The notes under the pieces were generated by a model. That model ran no database searches. It saw only the letters and a program-made list of their open reading frames with translations, and was not told the origin of the DNA. 64,000 nt of DNA, taken from contig NC_049994.1 of assembly GCF_000003815.2 (NCBI RefSeq), forward strand, positions 777,910 to 841,909, written 5' to 3'. This DNA comes from Branchiostoma floridae. Its lineage: Eukaryota; Chordata; Leptocardii; Amphioxiformes; Branchiostomatidae. A program made the position numbers and the translations under genes. How positions within the stretch are numbered: the stretch's first letter is position 1; each line of letters starts with the position of its first letter. Shown piece after piece: positions 12,916-24,719 of the stretch.

Positions 12916-15028
12916 CGAGGGTGAGTCATGCAAGTGATTTCATAACAGAGTCGTTTTTTGATCGAATAAGTTGAAATTTGGCACAAAGGTAGAGACATAT
13001 GTCCTCTTGAGATCAAAATATCTAAATTTGTTGTTCATTTTCTTTTGAGCGACTGAGCTGATTTCAAGTTGACCATAACCTAGGAATCCCGTCAGAGGAA
13101 AAATGAGGTCCAATTAACGTACAATTAAGATTTCCCTAAACCATGCAATTTTTGCTTTTGTAGGAGACTGAGCCTGCACATGTAATAAGCTGCATTTGTC
13201 TATAAGCCACACGCTTATTTTCAACTCTGTGAAATCCGATCGGTTTTTCTTTTTTCGTTGCTGATGTAGAGTGAAGTATACGCGGTCGTCAGGGTCATGA
13301 GATTTGCGGTGTTATGACTGAAAGTTTCTGTATCCCTCTTTTAAAATTCACCAAGAGGAATAAAACTGAACACACTTTTTGGCCCTTAAACAGTTAATAA
13401 CTGTGTAAAAATTCGTTTCTTTTGGATAATGGAAAAGTAGTCTTTTAACCAACAACTCATGAATTCGTGTCTAAATTCAACAGCTCTATATCACAACTTA
13501 TTCCATTTTAGCAGCTGTAAATGAAGAACTATGAGAGTTCAGAGATGAAAATCGGCATGCAAGCTAAAGAGACATTTCTTATTATACACGTGTAATTTCA
13601 ATCTCCTACAGTAATTTTCAGTGGGTCAGATTTAGAGAAACTGGTCGTCTAACAAGCTTCCAAGGGTGTGGTCATCTTGACATCAACTCAGTTGCTCATA
13701 AAATGATAAAGACCAAATTTGAAAATTCAATCTCAAGAGGACATATGTCTCTACTTTTGTGCCAAATTTGAACTCAATTGATTAAGAACTAGAGTTCCAC
13801 GAAACGCAATACCTTCGCCAAACAATCAATGCTTATTATGGAGAATGCCCTTATCAAAGACTTTAAGGTCTTATTCATGGTACCTACCGCGAATGGGTGT
13901 TTTCCTCCTTATTTTGTTGATCCTTACTTGGCACGGAAAAGTGAAAGCGTGGTGGTTTGGCCTTGTTTATGAATAAGCTTTAATCTCTTTGACACTGGAA
14001 GTCAGTTGGGATGTATAAAACTATTACAAGGGAATTTTCAACCGTGAATATGTGCAGTTTCATGCAGCCGTTTATTTCTGGTAGGTACTTTACATGAATA
14101 AGACCTCAAGCAGAAACAACTTTTGCACGTGTTTCTAGGATAGAATTCTCCAAATGTGCACTTCCTGATGATAATGAGACTGGGAGAAAGATTAGTGGCC
14201 CTTCTCACCCGCAAGCAAATAAACATTGTGGCAGGCAAAACAATAAACCTGGGGCAAAGCTGTCATCAAGTGCAGCCATCTGCCAAACTGCTGCTAGCCA
14301 AACTAATAGAGTTATCCAAAAAATAGGTCAACATCTGAGGTTAAATTGTTATATTCCTATTCTACATTAATTGCATAAATGAAGCCCAGATTTAAAAACA
14401 ATACAGTTCAGGATTTTAATTACAACCTAAGGTATGTTCATACTAACAATAATTCAAATCCACCAAACCCTACTTGACTTATTCTCTTCCAAAGATTACC
14501 ACAAAATCACCCACTGCAGGTTAAAACAAGCCACCAGGGGGCCCAAACTTACATGACTTACTCCCTGCCCAAAGATGTATCCACTAGCCAAAAATCCTGA
14601 ACCTGCCACTTGAGGATGACTTTAACGACAACTTTGACGCTCCACTGCAGTACCGCAACTTCTCGCCAGGACGCCCATTATCAAACTTGACCTTCGTTTT
14701 CCAAACCCCTAAATAACTACCGAATATAATGCAAAACGATCCACAGCGTCAAAAGTTATCTTGTACGCAAATACACACACACACACACTCACCCCGCTGC
14801 ACTCACGACAGAAAGCGCCAGCTGTACCATTTTCGTACAAAACCTTGCTATACGCAACCGCAACTCAAATACCAAATATCGCGACATTCCATCCACAGCT
14901 GCCAAAGTTATTTGAGATTGACCTATATACGGTGACACAAAAAAAATTTCTAACCAAAACATGACCTTCTTGGCGAAGGTAACGAGTCTGTTATAAAACC
15001 ACTTGCATTATTTTCTGACTCACCCTCG
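12916..15028. mobile_element. TA-flanked long-TIR DNA element (outer), split by a nested insertion
   Basis: The left end CGAGGGTGAGTCATGCAAGT at 12916 and the right end (reverse complement CGAGGGTGAGTCAGAAAATA) at 15028 are each bordered by TA. The inverted arms are long: the left arm 12916-13040 matches, in inverse order, 14981-15028 plus 13680-13786. The shared inner block is AGAGACATATGTCCTCTTGA. The TA target and CGAGGG ends suggest a Tc1/mariner-superfamily non-autonomous element. Its right arm is interrupted by the element at 13788-14980. Confidence 0.75.
13788..14980. mobile_element. ACTAGAGTTC-family element nested in the right arm of the outer element
   Basis: It begins with ACTAGAGTTCCACGAAACGC then TACCTTCGCCAA, and ends with ACCTTCTTGGCGAAGGT. 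The same two ends bound another copy at 23362-24710, and short or partial copies occur at 58090 and 43010. The interior carries the phrases CCACCAGGGGGCCCAAACTT and CAAACTTGACCTTCGTTTTC, shared with the 23-24 kb copy. No transposase frame was seen, so it is non-autonomous. Confidence 0.7.
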
Positions 15029-15270
15029 TACATGTATATTGTAGCATAATGAGTCCACTTTAAGATCGTAGGTATAAGATCATGATGTATGCCCATTTTG
15101 TGTATAAATGCACGTGACCTCGCTAACTACCTCGGTGAGTCGGCTGCAGTTCCGTCCAGCATGACCCCATTTTAAAGGGGCCTAAATACATATATTTTCT
15201 TTTTGGTTTTCAGTTATTTTTTAGGTTATATCCTCGACTTTAACATACTCGTTTATCCTGCGTGGGAAAT

Positions 15271-15656
15271 GGGGTGGGGTACCGGTACAGAAAAACCGGA
15301 CCTGAAAAAGTTCGGTAGACCGGATGTTAGACCTAAGTGATTATATGATCAGACATTCACACGTTTTCGGGGTTACCGGTCTAGGCAAATAACAAGAGCG
15401 AGGCAGAGTAGACTCTAGTCATTTTTATCAACTTTTACAGTCAACCGAACAGAAGTAGTTAGCCTTAAAACACCAGTGGGGGTCGAATACTACACAAAAA
15501 AGATGTCTGTAGCAAAATGGACCATTGTTTGGAGTATCGTCCATTCACAAGTTTTCACATAGTGAATCAGGTCCAGGTTTAGATCCGGACCTGGACCTGA
15601 TGTTCTGGACCTGAACCGGGCCTGGACCTGAATTTTCTGTACCGGTACCCACCCCT
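15271..15656. mobile_element. GGTACCGGTAC-type MITE
   Basis: The ends are inverted: GGGGTACCGGTACAGAAAAA on the left and TTTCTGTACCGGTACCCACC on the right. Inside is the recurrent word AGGTCCGGACCTGGACCTG. It is related to copies at 33843, 35541 and 53247; relative to those it lies in the opposite orientation. Confidence 0.8.
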
Positions 15657-15659
15657 AGC

Positions 15660-16450
15660 GCCTACTATACTTTTATCCGCGTCGATGTCAGTCACCTTCT
15701 GGTCCTTTACTATAGGAATCCCCTTTGGCCGTAAACTGCTACCTTTATCTGGGCGGCAGAGAAACCGTTAGTTTGGGGTGCTGCACAGATATGAAAGGCA
15801 TTTCATTGCTCTCTGTGCTGTACATGGCATCACCGGAGTCTACAATTATATTGATTTGGAGAGGTTTAGAAATCGAAGGGAATGCGGTGTAAACTCACAT
15901 GCGCGGAATATAGATATCATTCGTATTTGTCGAAAATCATATTTTCGAATCTTGTCAATTTTCCGACTAACCGTTTCCGATGTTCGGATTACGAATCCTT
16001 TGTCGTAGTCGCCTGCATTCGCAAAAAAAAGAGAAATACCTGTACGTATTCGCCGGGATTCGAAGTCATTTCGTGTAGTGTGTAGGCTTAGAAGATCCCT
16101 GCAATTTAAAGAAAACACGTCATTGTCTTCAACAAATCTGGCCGGTCATTCCCAAAACAAATGTTCTCTTTTGGGCAAGACACAGACCAGTCCAAATGTT
16201 ACCTGGGCTTGAATGTTTCTGCATCAGGCAGTTTCTCCCTTGCCCCAAAACAGCTCTCACTCAGAGCACGTAAGGCCATGTTCAGTCTCAAATGGCTACT
16301 CCGTTCGTCTTTCTCTCCGAAGTGTTAACTGGGAATGTTCGACACTTGCATTAAACCAATTCCTTTGTATGGATCTGGGGCAATAATAATAATAAGAATA
16401 GCTGTCCTTAGTTATAGATAGACAAAAAAACAAATTGTCATCGATAACCA
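15660..16450. other. Non-coding, possible MITE-derived CpG-rich core
   Basis: The segment 15870-16080 is rich in ATTCG/CGAAT words and has open shadow frames on both strands. No exon or confident element ends were found. Confidence 0.35.
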
Positions 16451-16452
16451 AA

Positions 16453-18112
16453 TCAGTGTACGTCTTTGTACAATTTGTCCCATAGTCTTCTGTTTGCTGC
16501 TGTTTCTCTTAGATATTTTAACATATGAGTCTCAAGTCTAATGTTCTGGTTGAGGTGCAGCTTACAGTCGTCTATCAGACTACTGAGGAGGCCTTCACGT
16601 GGCCTTCCTAGCCTTGGTTTGAGTTCCTTACTGAACGCGATGTTGAGGACCTTTTGCGGCGGCGAGTCCAGTGGCATACGGAGAATGTGGCCGAAGAGAA
16701 ACCATCTACGATGGTGGACTGCATGTTGTAATGGTGATGCTTGGCACTTACTGTACAGCTTACTGTTACTAATGTGGTTTGGGTGGAAGTGAAGCGTCTG
16801 AGTTGTTTTCGGTGCCATGTGTCGATCCTATATGCCAGCTGCTCAGTGAGTCCCCACGTCCAGGTGTGACAGCGATCTCGCCCCCCCGTGATCTCGCCCC
16901 CCCGGGGGCGAAATCACTAGCGATCTCGCCCCCCCGGGGCGAAATCACTAGCGATCTCGCCCTCCCCGGCTAGTGATCTCGCCCCCCTACCTCGCCCCCC
17001 TTTAGCGATTTCGCCCCCCCCCCAAAAAAAACGGGTTTACATGACATTTTAGAAGTTGATTGGTATAAATCACAGCAGTTTCAGAATGATATAAGTACAC
17101 GAGTTTGATACATAACTCCATTCATAGTATCAATATTAACGCAATTACATGGTAATAAGATAATTGAACTTTCAGACAAGGAGGGTTGGGTCCCTTGTAT
17201 TCCCATTATTGCATATACCTGAGTCTTGACATAAGATGTATTTCATTGTATTCACCTGTCCTCAAGCAACCTATATATCTCCAATATGAAGTCTCTACCA
17301 TGAAGTGACCACAAAAGAACTATGTAAAATGCAAATATTAGGTATTAATTAGAATTACGCACAATTTGGTATATGCACCTGGCCAAGGGATACGTTCACC
17401 TCCAACATGACTGTTTTTTCTAGTATTTAGGAACTGATGCATTTACCCGTGTTTCTTAAGACAGGTACTTTACTAGTGTTTGTGTAGCATTTAGCAACAG
17501 CTATATCAACTTAGATAGTGTTTATAATGAGAAACTATTATTCACGTGTGTTTTTGTTAGTGATTTGGAAATGTTTCCAGCACAAGAAAGAAAACACTGT
17601 GCCAAATTGAAAACATATAGCTGACGTATTCCGTACTATAGACGGTGTTGATTTATACGTTCGCAGTAGCACTGTTTTTATGCCACCTCAGCTGCAAAAA
17701 TTGTCTTTTTCATTTCAATGTCATGTTTGCACCGAACAATATAGTATCGACTTTCGAGGTATGACATCTTACGGTACGGTAATAAGGTGCCATATAGGTA
17801 CCAGGTAACACACCATATACGTTACTCCCCAGGTGCAGTATAGTACCAGGTAGCGCACCTGTAATATGTAGTAACCAGCTGCTCATGGGGGGGGGGGGGG
17901 GCGAAAACGCTAAAGGGGGGCGAAAACGCTAGTGATAGTGATCGCCGGGGGGGCGAGATCGGTGTTACACCGGGATTATAAAGCATCACGGGTATAACAT
18001 ACACTTCAAAGAGTTTTAACTTGATTTGTAGAATCCATTCCAAGTCACCATGAGAGTTGTTAGGTGATACTTGTAACAAGTCTGAATTATTTTGAACTAG
18101 AAAGGCCGACAT
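16453..18112 (-). pseudogene. Non-LTR retrotransposon RT/C-terminal region, split by an insertion
   Basis: On the minus strand 17980-18112 reads LQIKLKLFEVYVIPVMLYN, the 'thumb' segment of LINE reverse transcriptases. After the inserted element the frame resumes near 16855 with WGLTEQLAYRIDTWHRKQLR, followed by HRRWFLFGHILRMPLDSPPQ and LGRPREGLLSSLIDDC, the usual end of the RT protein. The two halves are exactly adjacent in the family's normal order, so the 1.1-kb GC-rich element sits inside one ancestral LINE copy. The catalytic YADD-type region is absent. Confidence 0.75.
16860..17974. mobile_element. 1.1-kb TIR element with GC-rich subterminal GATCTCGCCCCCC repeats
   Basis: Left end CCAGGTGTGACAGCGATCTC (16860); right end, reverse complemented, CCCGGTGTAACACCGATCTC (17974). 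Both ends then run into CGCCCCCCCG. Each end carries several copies of (G/T)GATCTCGCCCCCC or its partner CTAGCGATTTCGCCCCC in both orientations, while the ~850-bp core is AT-rich with no transposase frame. It disrupts a LINE frame. The superfamily is not determined and no clean target duplication was read. Confidence 0.75.
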
Positions 18113-18133
18113 TTGCTTGAGAGCAAATACAGC

Positions 18134-19223
18134 ATATTTCAGCCATCTCCCTCATGCAACAATGGGCCTTGAGGTCGTTGACCCCTTTGGCCATTGGAAA
18201 ATGACCAAAAAAATCCCAAATATATCATTTTAAAGTGGTCCGTGCCAAAAATTATACATAGGTCATTTGAATAAATATCTAGAGCATCCCTTTACCAATT
18301 TACGGGTCATTAGGTTGTAAATCGAGGGAACAGGAGCCAAAAATGTCCAAATTTTGTCAAAAAATGGCCATAAAATCGCAAAATTAAGCATTTTGTTGTA
18401 CCGTATGGGAAAACTTTTATTGAATTTATGTGCACATAATTGAAGGGCACTTTTATACCAAATTTCAAATCATTTGGTTGTAAAACGAGGCTACAGGAGC
18501 CAAAAATGTCCTTTTTTGGTAAAAAAAATGGCCAAAAATCGCAAAATCAGGCATTTTGTTGTACCGTATGGGAAAACGTTTATTGAATTTATGTGCACAT
18601 AATTGAAGGGCACTTTTATACCAAATTTCAGATCATTTGGTTGTAAAACGAGGCTACAGGAGCCAAAAATGTCTTTTTTTGGTAAAAAAAATGGCCAAAA
18701 ATCGCAAAATCAAGCATTTTGTTGTACCGTATGGGACAACTTTTATTGAATTTATGTGCACATGATTAAAGGGCACTTTTATACCAAATTTGAGATCATT
18801 TGGTTGTAAAACGAGGCTACAGGAGCCAAAAATGTCCTTTTTTGGTCAAAAAATGGCCAAAAATCACAAAATTAAGCATTTTGTTGTACCGTATGCCAAA
18901 ACTGTTATTGAATCTAGGTGAGCATATGATCAAGGCACCTCTGTACCAAATTTCATGTCATTCGGCTGTAATACCAGGGAACAGGAGCCCAAAATATACA
19001 TAAAAATTGACAAATACCTCAATAAAATCATTTTAAAGGCAGATATGAAAAAAATGAACAAACCACCTGAGGGTATTGACTTACTCTACCTTTGTGCCAA
19101 ATTTCAAGTCAATCGGTTAAAAAACGGCGGAGTTGATTCGATTTGAAGATTTGACAGGAGAAAGAAGAAAGAAACATTACGAATACAATATATTTCACCA
19201 TACCTATGGTATGGCTGAAATAT
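18134..19223. mobile_element. TIR element with CATATTTCAGCCAT ends
   Basis: CATATTTCAGCCAT at the left is inverted as ATGGCTGAAATATG near 19210-19223. The right part contains TTTGTGCCAAATTTCAAGTC and AAGAAACATTACGAATAC, also found in a diverged copy at 27385-27507. Similar left ends appear near 21300 and 34265. No coding capacity is visible. Confidence 0.55.
18290..18965 (+). repeat. Tandem repeat, unit about 163 bp, about four copies
   Basis: The phrase TTTTGTTGTACCGTATG recurs near 18392, 18555, 18718 and 18880. Each is followed by ...TTATTGAAT(T/C)TA and preceded by GGAGCCAAAAATGTC and AAAAAATGGCCAAAAATC. Central copies are highly similar and edge copies more diverged, as expected for tandem expansion. 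It lies inside the CATATTTCAGCCAT element. Confidence 0.9.
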
Positions 19224-19849
19224 GATAAAAGAATATCTAAACCACAATGATCAAACCATTTTTAAAAAATGACTAAGAAGGTACTCATCTATTTCAATTT
19301 CTTTGAATATTTTAGAAACGTTTTGAAAGTAACTGCAAAATTTAGAATAATTGTGAAACCTCTGTGTGATTCTTTCACATTTACAATATTTTTAAACTTT
19401 GCCAAATGGTAAAATAAGTTTATTGCCCCATATAAGTAAGACCTATTGTTGCCTCTGTATATTTTTAGATTTCATTGCTGGTCACTGGTGGATCCTTTGT
19501 GGTGGGCCATTGTTGCATGACACCCAACCACACTTTGCCAGAATGTTTGAATTGCTATCTTCCTAGACCACTGACCCATTTACAAAATGTTACAAAAAAT
19601 GGTAGAAATGGTAAATAATTGTAGAATGCTGTTATCATTATTTAAAAACCATTAGAAGTAGCCAGTTCCACATCATAGATATTTCCAAAGTTTTACAGGG
19701 CCGGGGAAATATTCATAAATTTGAAACAGTGTTAAAAACATTTCTGAAGTACATGTGTCAAATGTCCTAGACATATAATTTATAAAAAAATTTCAATTCT
19801 AAACAATGGCAACAAACACCCGCAAGGTGACTTGTAATCGACTTTAATT

Positions 19850-20025
19850 TAAGGAGATGTGCTTTGTCTCCCAGATATTCCACATCTTTCTCATGGCCAA
19901 ATTTGCCAGTTGTATTCTTTCTTCTATGTCTTCCGCGATGCCTAGTCTTGAGCCTATGGGCTTGCTTTTTCTCCGCTCCTCCTCTTCCCTGTCCTTCTCC
20001 AGACAGATGTGGACCCGCTCTGTCT
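19850..20025 (-). pseudogene. LINE RT connector fragment (minus)
   Basis: The minus-strand frame contains RRKSKPIGSRLGIAEDIEER then IQLANLAMRKMWNIWETKH. The phrase ANLAMRK...W is common in the region after the palm of LINE reverse transcriptases. It is a short fragment without a start and is not functional. Confidence 0.55.
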
Positions 20026-20029
20026 TACT

Positions 20030-21025
20030 GGGGCAAAGACCCTATAAATGACACCTCGACTATTGAAAGTCCCCATAATCGCTTTTACAAGAATGTACTT
20101 GGTGTGCACAGAAACAGTAGTAATGTAGCAGCTAGAGCAGAACTAGGAAGTTTCCCGTTAGACTTAGATATATCCCTGCGCACTGTAACTGGACACAATT
20201 AATACAAATAGACACCGATACACACCCACTGCAAATTGATGCTCTCCGATTACAGCATACATCCCTAACAAATAGTCGTAGACGGACATCATAACAGCGA
20301 GTTAAGGAGATCTTCGATCACTCTGGTTACTCACATGGTATACATGCACCTATTGTATGCTGATAGCACTAACTATGATCCTCAACATATATGGAGACTA
20401 TCAAGGACAATGCTTTCAGATATGTATATTCAAACTGTCTTCATTAATCTGTCTACCGATACTGGCAAGCTTTTTTTTTTCATTGTGATAAACATGCAGA
20501 TAATACATGCAGATAATACAGGGCAGCTCACAACTGTTCCACAGGTCAGTTAGCCTTTCACATTCCAGAAACATATATCTATAATTGTCCACAATATCCA
20601 CTGTCACATAATTTACATATAGGATCAATTACTTGTCCATCTTCATCTTGTATTTTCCATTTGTTTAATTTCTCGCTACATGGTAGAATTTGGCCAAGTA
20701 GTTTGTAATAAAGTTCTGTTATTTGTGTACCTTTACATTGTTGTCTAATGTCACATTACTTTATATTTTCTACTAGTCTTTTATGGATAAGCCAATTAAT
20801 AGTCAAGTCTGCCTGCCACATTTTAACCCTAATTGTTCATTTTATGATGATATAAGAAACCAATTATTTATGAGTGTATCCAAAAGAGGCGCTTACTTTC
20901 CATCTATCTCTGACAATGAGAAAACAACCCTATCATTAAAATCAAAGAACCCACATATCATAGAAGAGGTGAGTAAATTCGTCTTCCACTGCCTCAAAAG
21001 AAGAAGTCAACCCCAACAATACTAG
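20030..21025 (+). pseudogene. LINE C-terminal fragments (plus), interrupted
   Basis: Plus-strand pieces read FYKNVLGVHRNSSNVAARAE (about 20080-20150), then after a break NPNCSFYDDIRNQLFMSVSK and VSKFVFHCLKRR (20820-21010). These match the order of a CR1/L2-like RT tail (K.LLGV...TSN.A...ELGR.P then C..Y.D.R). Between them, about 20570-20740 on the minus strand, is another tail-like piece (KLNKWKIQDEDGQVIDPICK). Stops and the switch of strand show decayed or inserted copies. Confidence 0.6.
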
Positions 21026-21702
21026 CATCATGTACGCTTGAGTAGCACAACATAGAATGTAGGTCTTAGCACAATTGTACTTTTCTTAATTATACGTGTT
21101 GCTTGTACTTGCAATTAGCCCTCGGGTATGAACTTGCAATAAACATCACTTACTATAATTATTATAATATATTATCATGATTATCATATCTAGTGATATC
21201 ATGATATGTTCTGTTACGCTGTATCGCTGTTGACATGATAAGTGTATAACCTGCACAATAGTAATCGTTATATAACTAGACAAGAACATTTGCGAGCAAA
21301 TAAAGCACATTCCAATCTCCCAACCCATGCAAAAATGGACTGTTCCAAAAGTGGATATCAAGAAGTCAACCACCGTGCGAGAATGGACTATTCGTGAGGC
21401 ACTTTCACTTAAAATTGACCATTTAAAAAAATTGAATTCAAAAAAGTGTAGCAATGAAAATGCATTGTCATGGCGACTGAGTTATGGTTTATATGTATTG
21501 AATTGTACATTTGCTAATTGGTGTGTTTTAGTATTCACCTTTTATCCTATGGCCAGGCTGTAAATGTTGTTTAAGAATGTTTGTAGGACACTGCCGTCAA
21601 GGAAAAAACGATCTCCTGTGTGTGGCTAGTGTCCTTGATATCACATTCAAAAACAAACACAACTTGCTAAGATATTGAATTTTTATTGACATCAGTTCGA
21701 CA

Positions 21703-21982
21703 CTTAAAGCTAAGGGCACAACCCATGCACCCCCCCGTACGTGCAAATCCGTGCTGTCTTGTAACGTGCCAAAACGATGCAATCTTTTTGGATTCGTAAG
21801 TGGTAAGTACCGCCTCCGTACGAACTCGTAGGGAATCCGACGGATTTTGGAGTCGCTGAGACACGCCGTAGAAGTGCCATCGCCCTGCGGATTCGCCTGA
21901 ACGATTTCAGAAATACGTGTCCTCTAAAAGCAACTCACGGACAAATTGCACGTGCGGCGGGTTGTGTCCTCAGCTTTTAATA
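21703..21982. mobile_element. Short CpG-rich MITE
   Basis: Left AAAGCTAAGGGCACAACCC and right (reverse complement) AAAGCTGAGGACACAACCC form about 19-bp inverted ends with two mismatches. The ~280-bp interior is CpG-rich in an AT-rich setting. No coding capacity. Confidence 0.65.
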
Positions 21983-22395
21983 CGTGATCTTACAGACATG
22001 TCAGTACCAATCCTCGTCTATCATACAACAAAAAACAGCACGCTGTAGCTAATTGCCCCAGTTCCAACTCCAGTATTTTATGCGCAGAGTTGCAAAATTA
22101 ATACAACCTGAGACTCAAATCCAAACTTCCCTTATCTGTATGCACGTGTTTCAAATTTTATCAACGTGGTTGAGATTTCTTGTCTGAAAAATCTTACAAA
22201 ACTAAGTAACGCCAATCCAGCAATAGTGTAAAGGGCAACTCCGGTAATCATTTTCCATTTGCCCACACGATATCGATAACCTCCGTTTGGGGATTCGGCA
22301 AAAAAAAAATGGTATTCAAGAAAGTCTGGATAGATTACAATGATACCCGTACATAGTTCATTAGACTGGAATATTACTCAATATGAATTTATATA

Positions 22396-22850
22396 GTAAG
22401 GTTCTTCGAAACACAACCAGAATTGTACTCAATTGTACTCAACTGGTGTCTACTACTACATTTGCTGTTTTTTGGTACTTCCCTTTGCAACTATTCCACA
22501 AACTGTTTGATTATGTCTTCAACCCAGAACTACATTGTGCAAACTGGCCGTTTCTAACCATGTTTTTTTTCCGTTTTTTTTTTGCCTTTATGTGTTTGTT
22601 CAATAAAAACTGGTGTCTGTGTCTGTCGAAACGTTGGAAGTGAGTACAACTATTTACTGCATCTTGTCAATCATATGTTATTCTTATTTTCCTTTAATAG
22701 CGGCACCGATATAAGTTGTCTTAACTTGAGTGGGCCGCTACTTGTCTGTTATTTTGCCTTTATGTGTTTGTTCAATAAAAACTGGTGTCTGTGTCTGTCG
22801 AAACGTTGGAAGTGAGTACAACTCTGGTTGTGTTTCGAAGAACCTTACTA
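22396..22850. repeat. Inverted repeat enclosing a direct duplication
   Basis: AAGGTTCTTCGAAACACAAC (from about 22399) is inverted as GTTGTGTTTCGAAGAACCTT near 22826-22846. Inside, a ~70-bp block starting TTTTGCCTTTATGTGTTTGT and ending CGAAACGTTGGAAGTGAGTA occurs twice (near 22578 and 22752). The block contains AATAAAAACTGG. Confidence 0.8.
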
Positions 22851-23361
22851 TACCTTTATATGAGATTATGATGATATTTCGTATGTTGTTAGGTGTCGGG
22901 AAGACAAAGGTCAATCTTGTGACCTTGGTACTGCAGAACATTCGATTTTGGCATTGTGCGTCCAGAATTCTAAATGTCAGCAGGGTTATAACGAAAATTT
23001 CGTGTTACAACCACCAAATCTTCATGAATAAATGATTAATTGGTTTTAAGAAAGCAGAGACATTGAAAAAGTAACGACAAACATTATTTGTGTGTGCTTT
23101 ACTTCGTGTTTGAAATAAATCAATTCCCGTGTCCATAACTGGACATTTCTAACAATTTCACAGTCTTCAAGAGCAATCCCGAGTGCATCAGCACTGTAGC
23201 CACTCCCCGTATTTCTGCTGATCTTTTTGTTGTGTAACCGGAGCTCCTGGGAACTCCCCTGGAAAATGTTGAAGTTTCAAAACTTCACAAGCCTCGGCTT
23301 CACGGCTTCAGCGCAGGCTGGCAGTGGAATGGACTGCCGCAGACCACTGTTAGTAGTAAAA

Positions 23362-24710
23362 CTAGAGTTCAACGAACCCATCTCTTCGCCAAATAATCAT
23401 GCCTCTTTTTAAGACTTTAAGGTCTTATTGTTCCTCACAAACACACAAACATTACCAAAACCAGACTGTGACCTGACAGATGACCTGGTAGCATCCCTGG
23501 TCAATCAGAATTTCATGCTTGTCAATTTAGACTTTGTCCCCAGTGTAAGGGCGTCCTCCAGCAAACCATCTGTATAACAGCTGTGTCCATAGATATAGGT
23601 CAAAATGAGATATATAGAGCACAGTTTATTTCTGTTAATAAGTTTTGCTGCAGTACTTTAGGAAGCCACTAGGGGGCCCACTATCATAATTTATCTTCGT
23701 TTTCCTGACCCCTACCCACCTACCAAATATCATCAGGATTTTTTCAAGGCTTCTCGAGTTATGCATTCCACAAACAAAAGGACGCACACACTCGGCCCGC
23801 TACCGTCCTAACGAAAAATGCTACGTCAACTATTTTCGAACACAACCTTCCTTTCCGCAGCCGCTACTTAAATACTAAATATCATGAAAATCCATACATA
23901 GCTTCTTGAGTTATATGCTGTTGGCATGGATTTATGAACTTTCCTCATTAATTATGCAAATAAGCTACTGATTTGCATAATTAGTATTACATTGTATAAG
24001 TCATCACTCATTCTATCTACATACCGAAAATCCTGATGATCTGTTTACACGTTCTCAAGTCATCCTCGTCCAAAGTTTGAACGGAAATCGGTGCCTGCAG
24101 TTCCCAAAAAGCCGCTAGGGGGTCCAAACTCACAACACTTACTCTCTGTTTCAAGGGCTATCTACCACTCAAAAATCATGACCACAGCATGTCCAGAATA
24201 CGAAGTGCCAAAATTAAAAGTTTTGCTGCAGTACCTTAGGCAGCCACTAGGGTGCCCATTATCGAACTTGACCTTCGTTTTCCTAACCCCAATCCACCTA
24301 ACAAATACAATCAGGATCCATTCAAGGGTTCTTGAGTTATCTTGCTTACAGACAAACGCACTTACATACAAATCCCGCTACAGCACCATAGGTAAGAGCC
24401 AGGTAAACCATTTTCGCACTTGACCTTCCTCTCCAAAACCGCTACACACCTACCAAGTTTCGTGAAAATCGCCCAGCTAGATTTTGACTTATGCTGCCAA
24501 AAACAAACCGCAAAAAACATACCAAGCTCGCTGCAGTACCGTAGGAAAACGCCAGGTAAACCGTTTTCAAACTTGGCATTCCTTTCGACAACCGCTACAC
24601 ACCTACCAAAAATCACAAAGTTCCATCCATAATTTCTCGAGTTATATGCTGTTGACCTACATATAGACCCAAGTCAGCAATCTCATACTCTTCTTGGCGA
24701 AGAGAATGAA
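23362..24710. mobile_element. ACTAGAGTTC-family element, second full-length-like copy
   Basis: It starts ACTAGAGTTCAACGAACCCA then TCTTCGCCAAATAATCA, and ends TTCTTGGCGAAGAGAATGAA. Internally it repeats the phrase CTGCAGTACCTTAGGCAGCC ACTAGG several times with variations. It is related to the nested copy at 13788-14980. Confidence 0.65.
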
Positions 24711-24719
24711 CAAAATGTC

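Noticed and set aside
15846-16118. Overlapping 67-90 codon frames on both strands
   Set aside because: CpG-rich, stop-poor sequence inflates frames on both strands. No splice sites or motifs support either.
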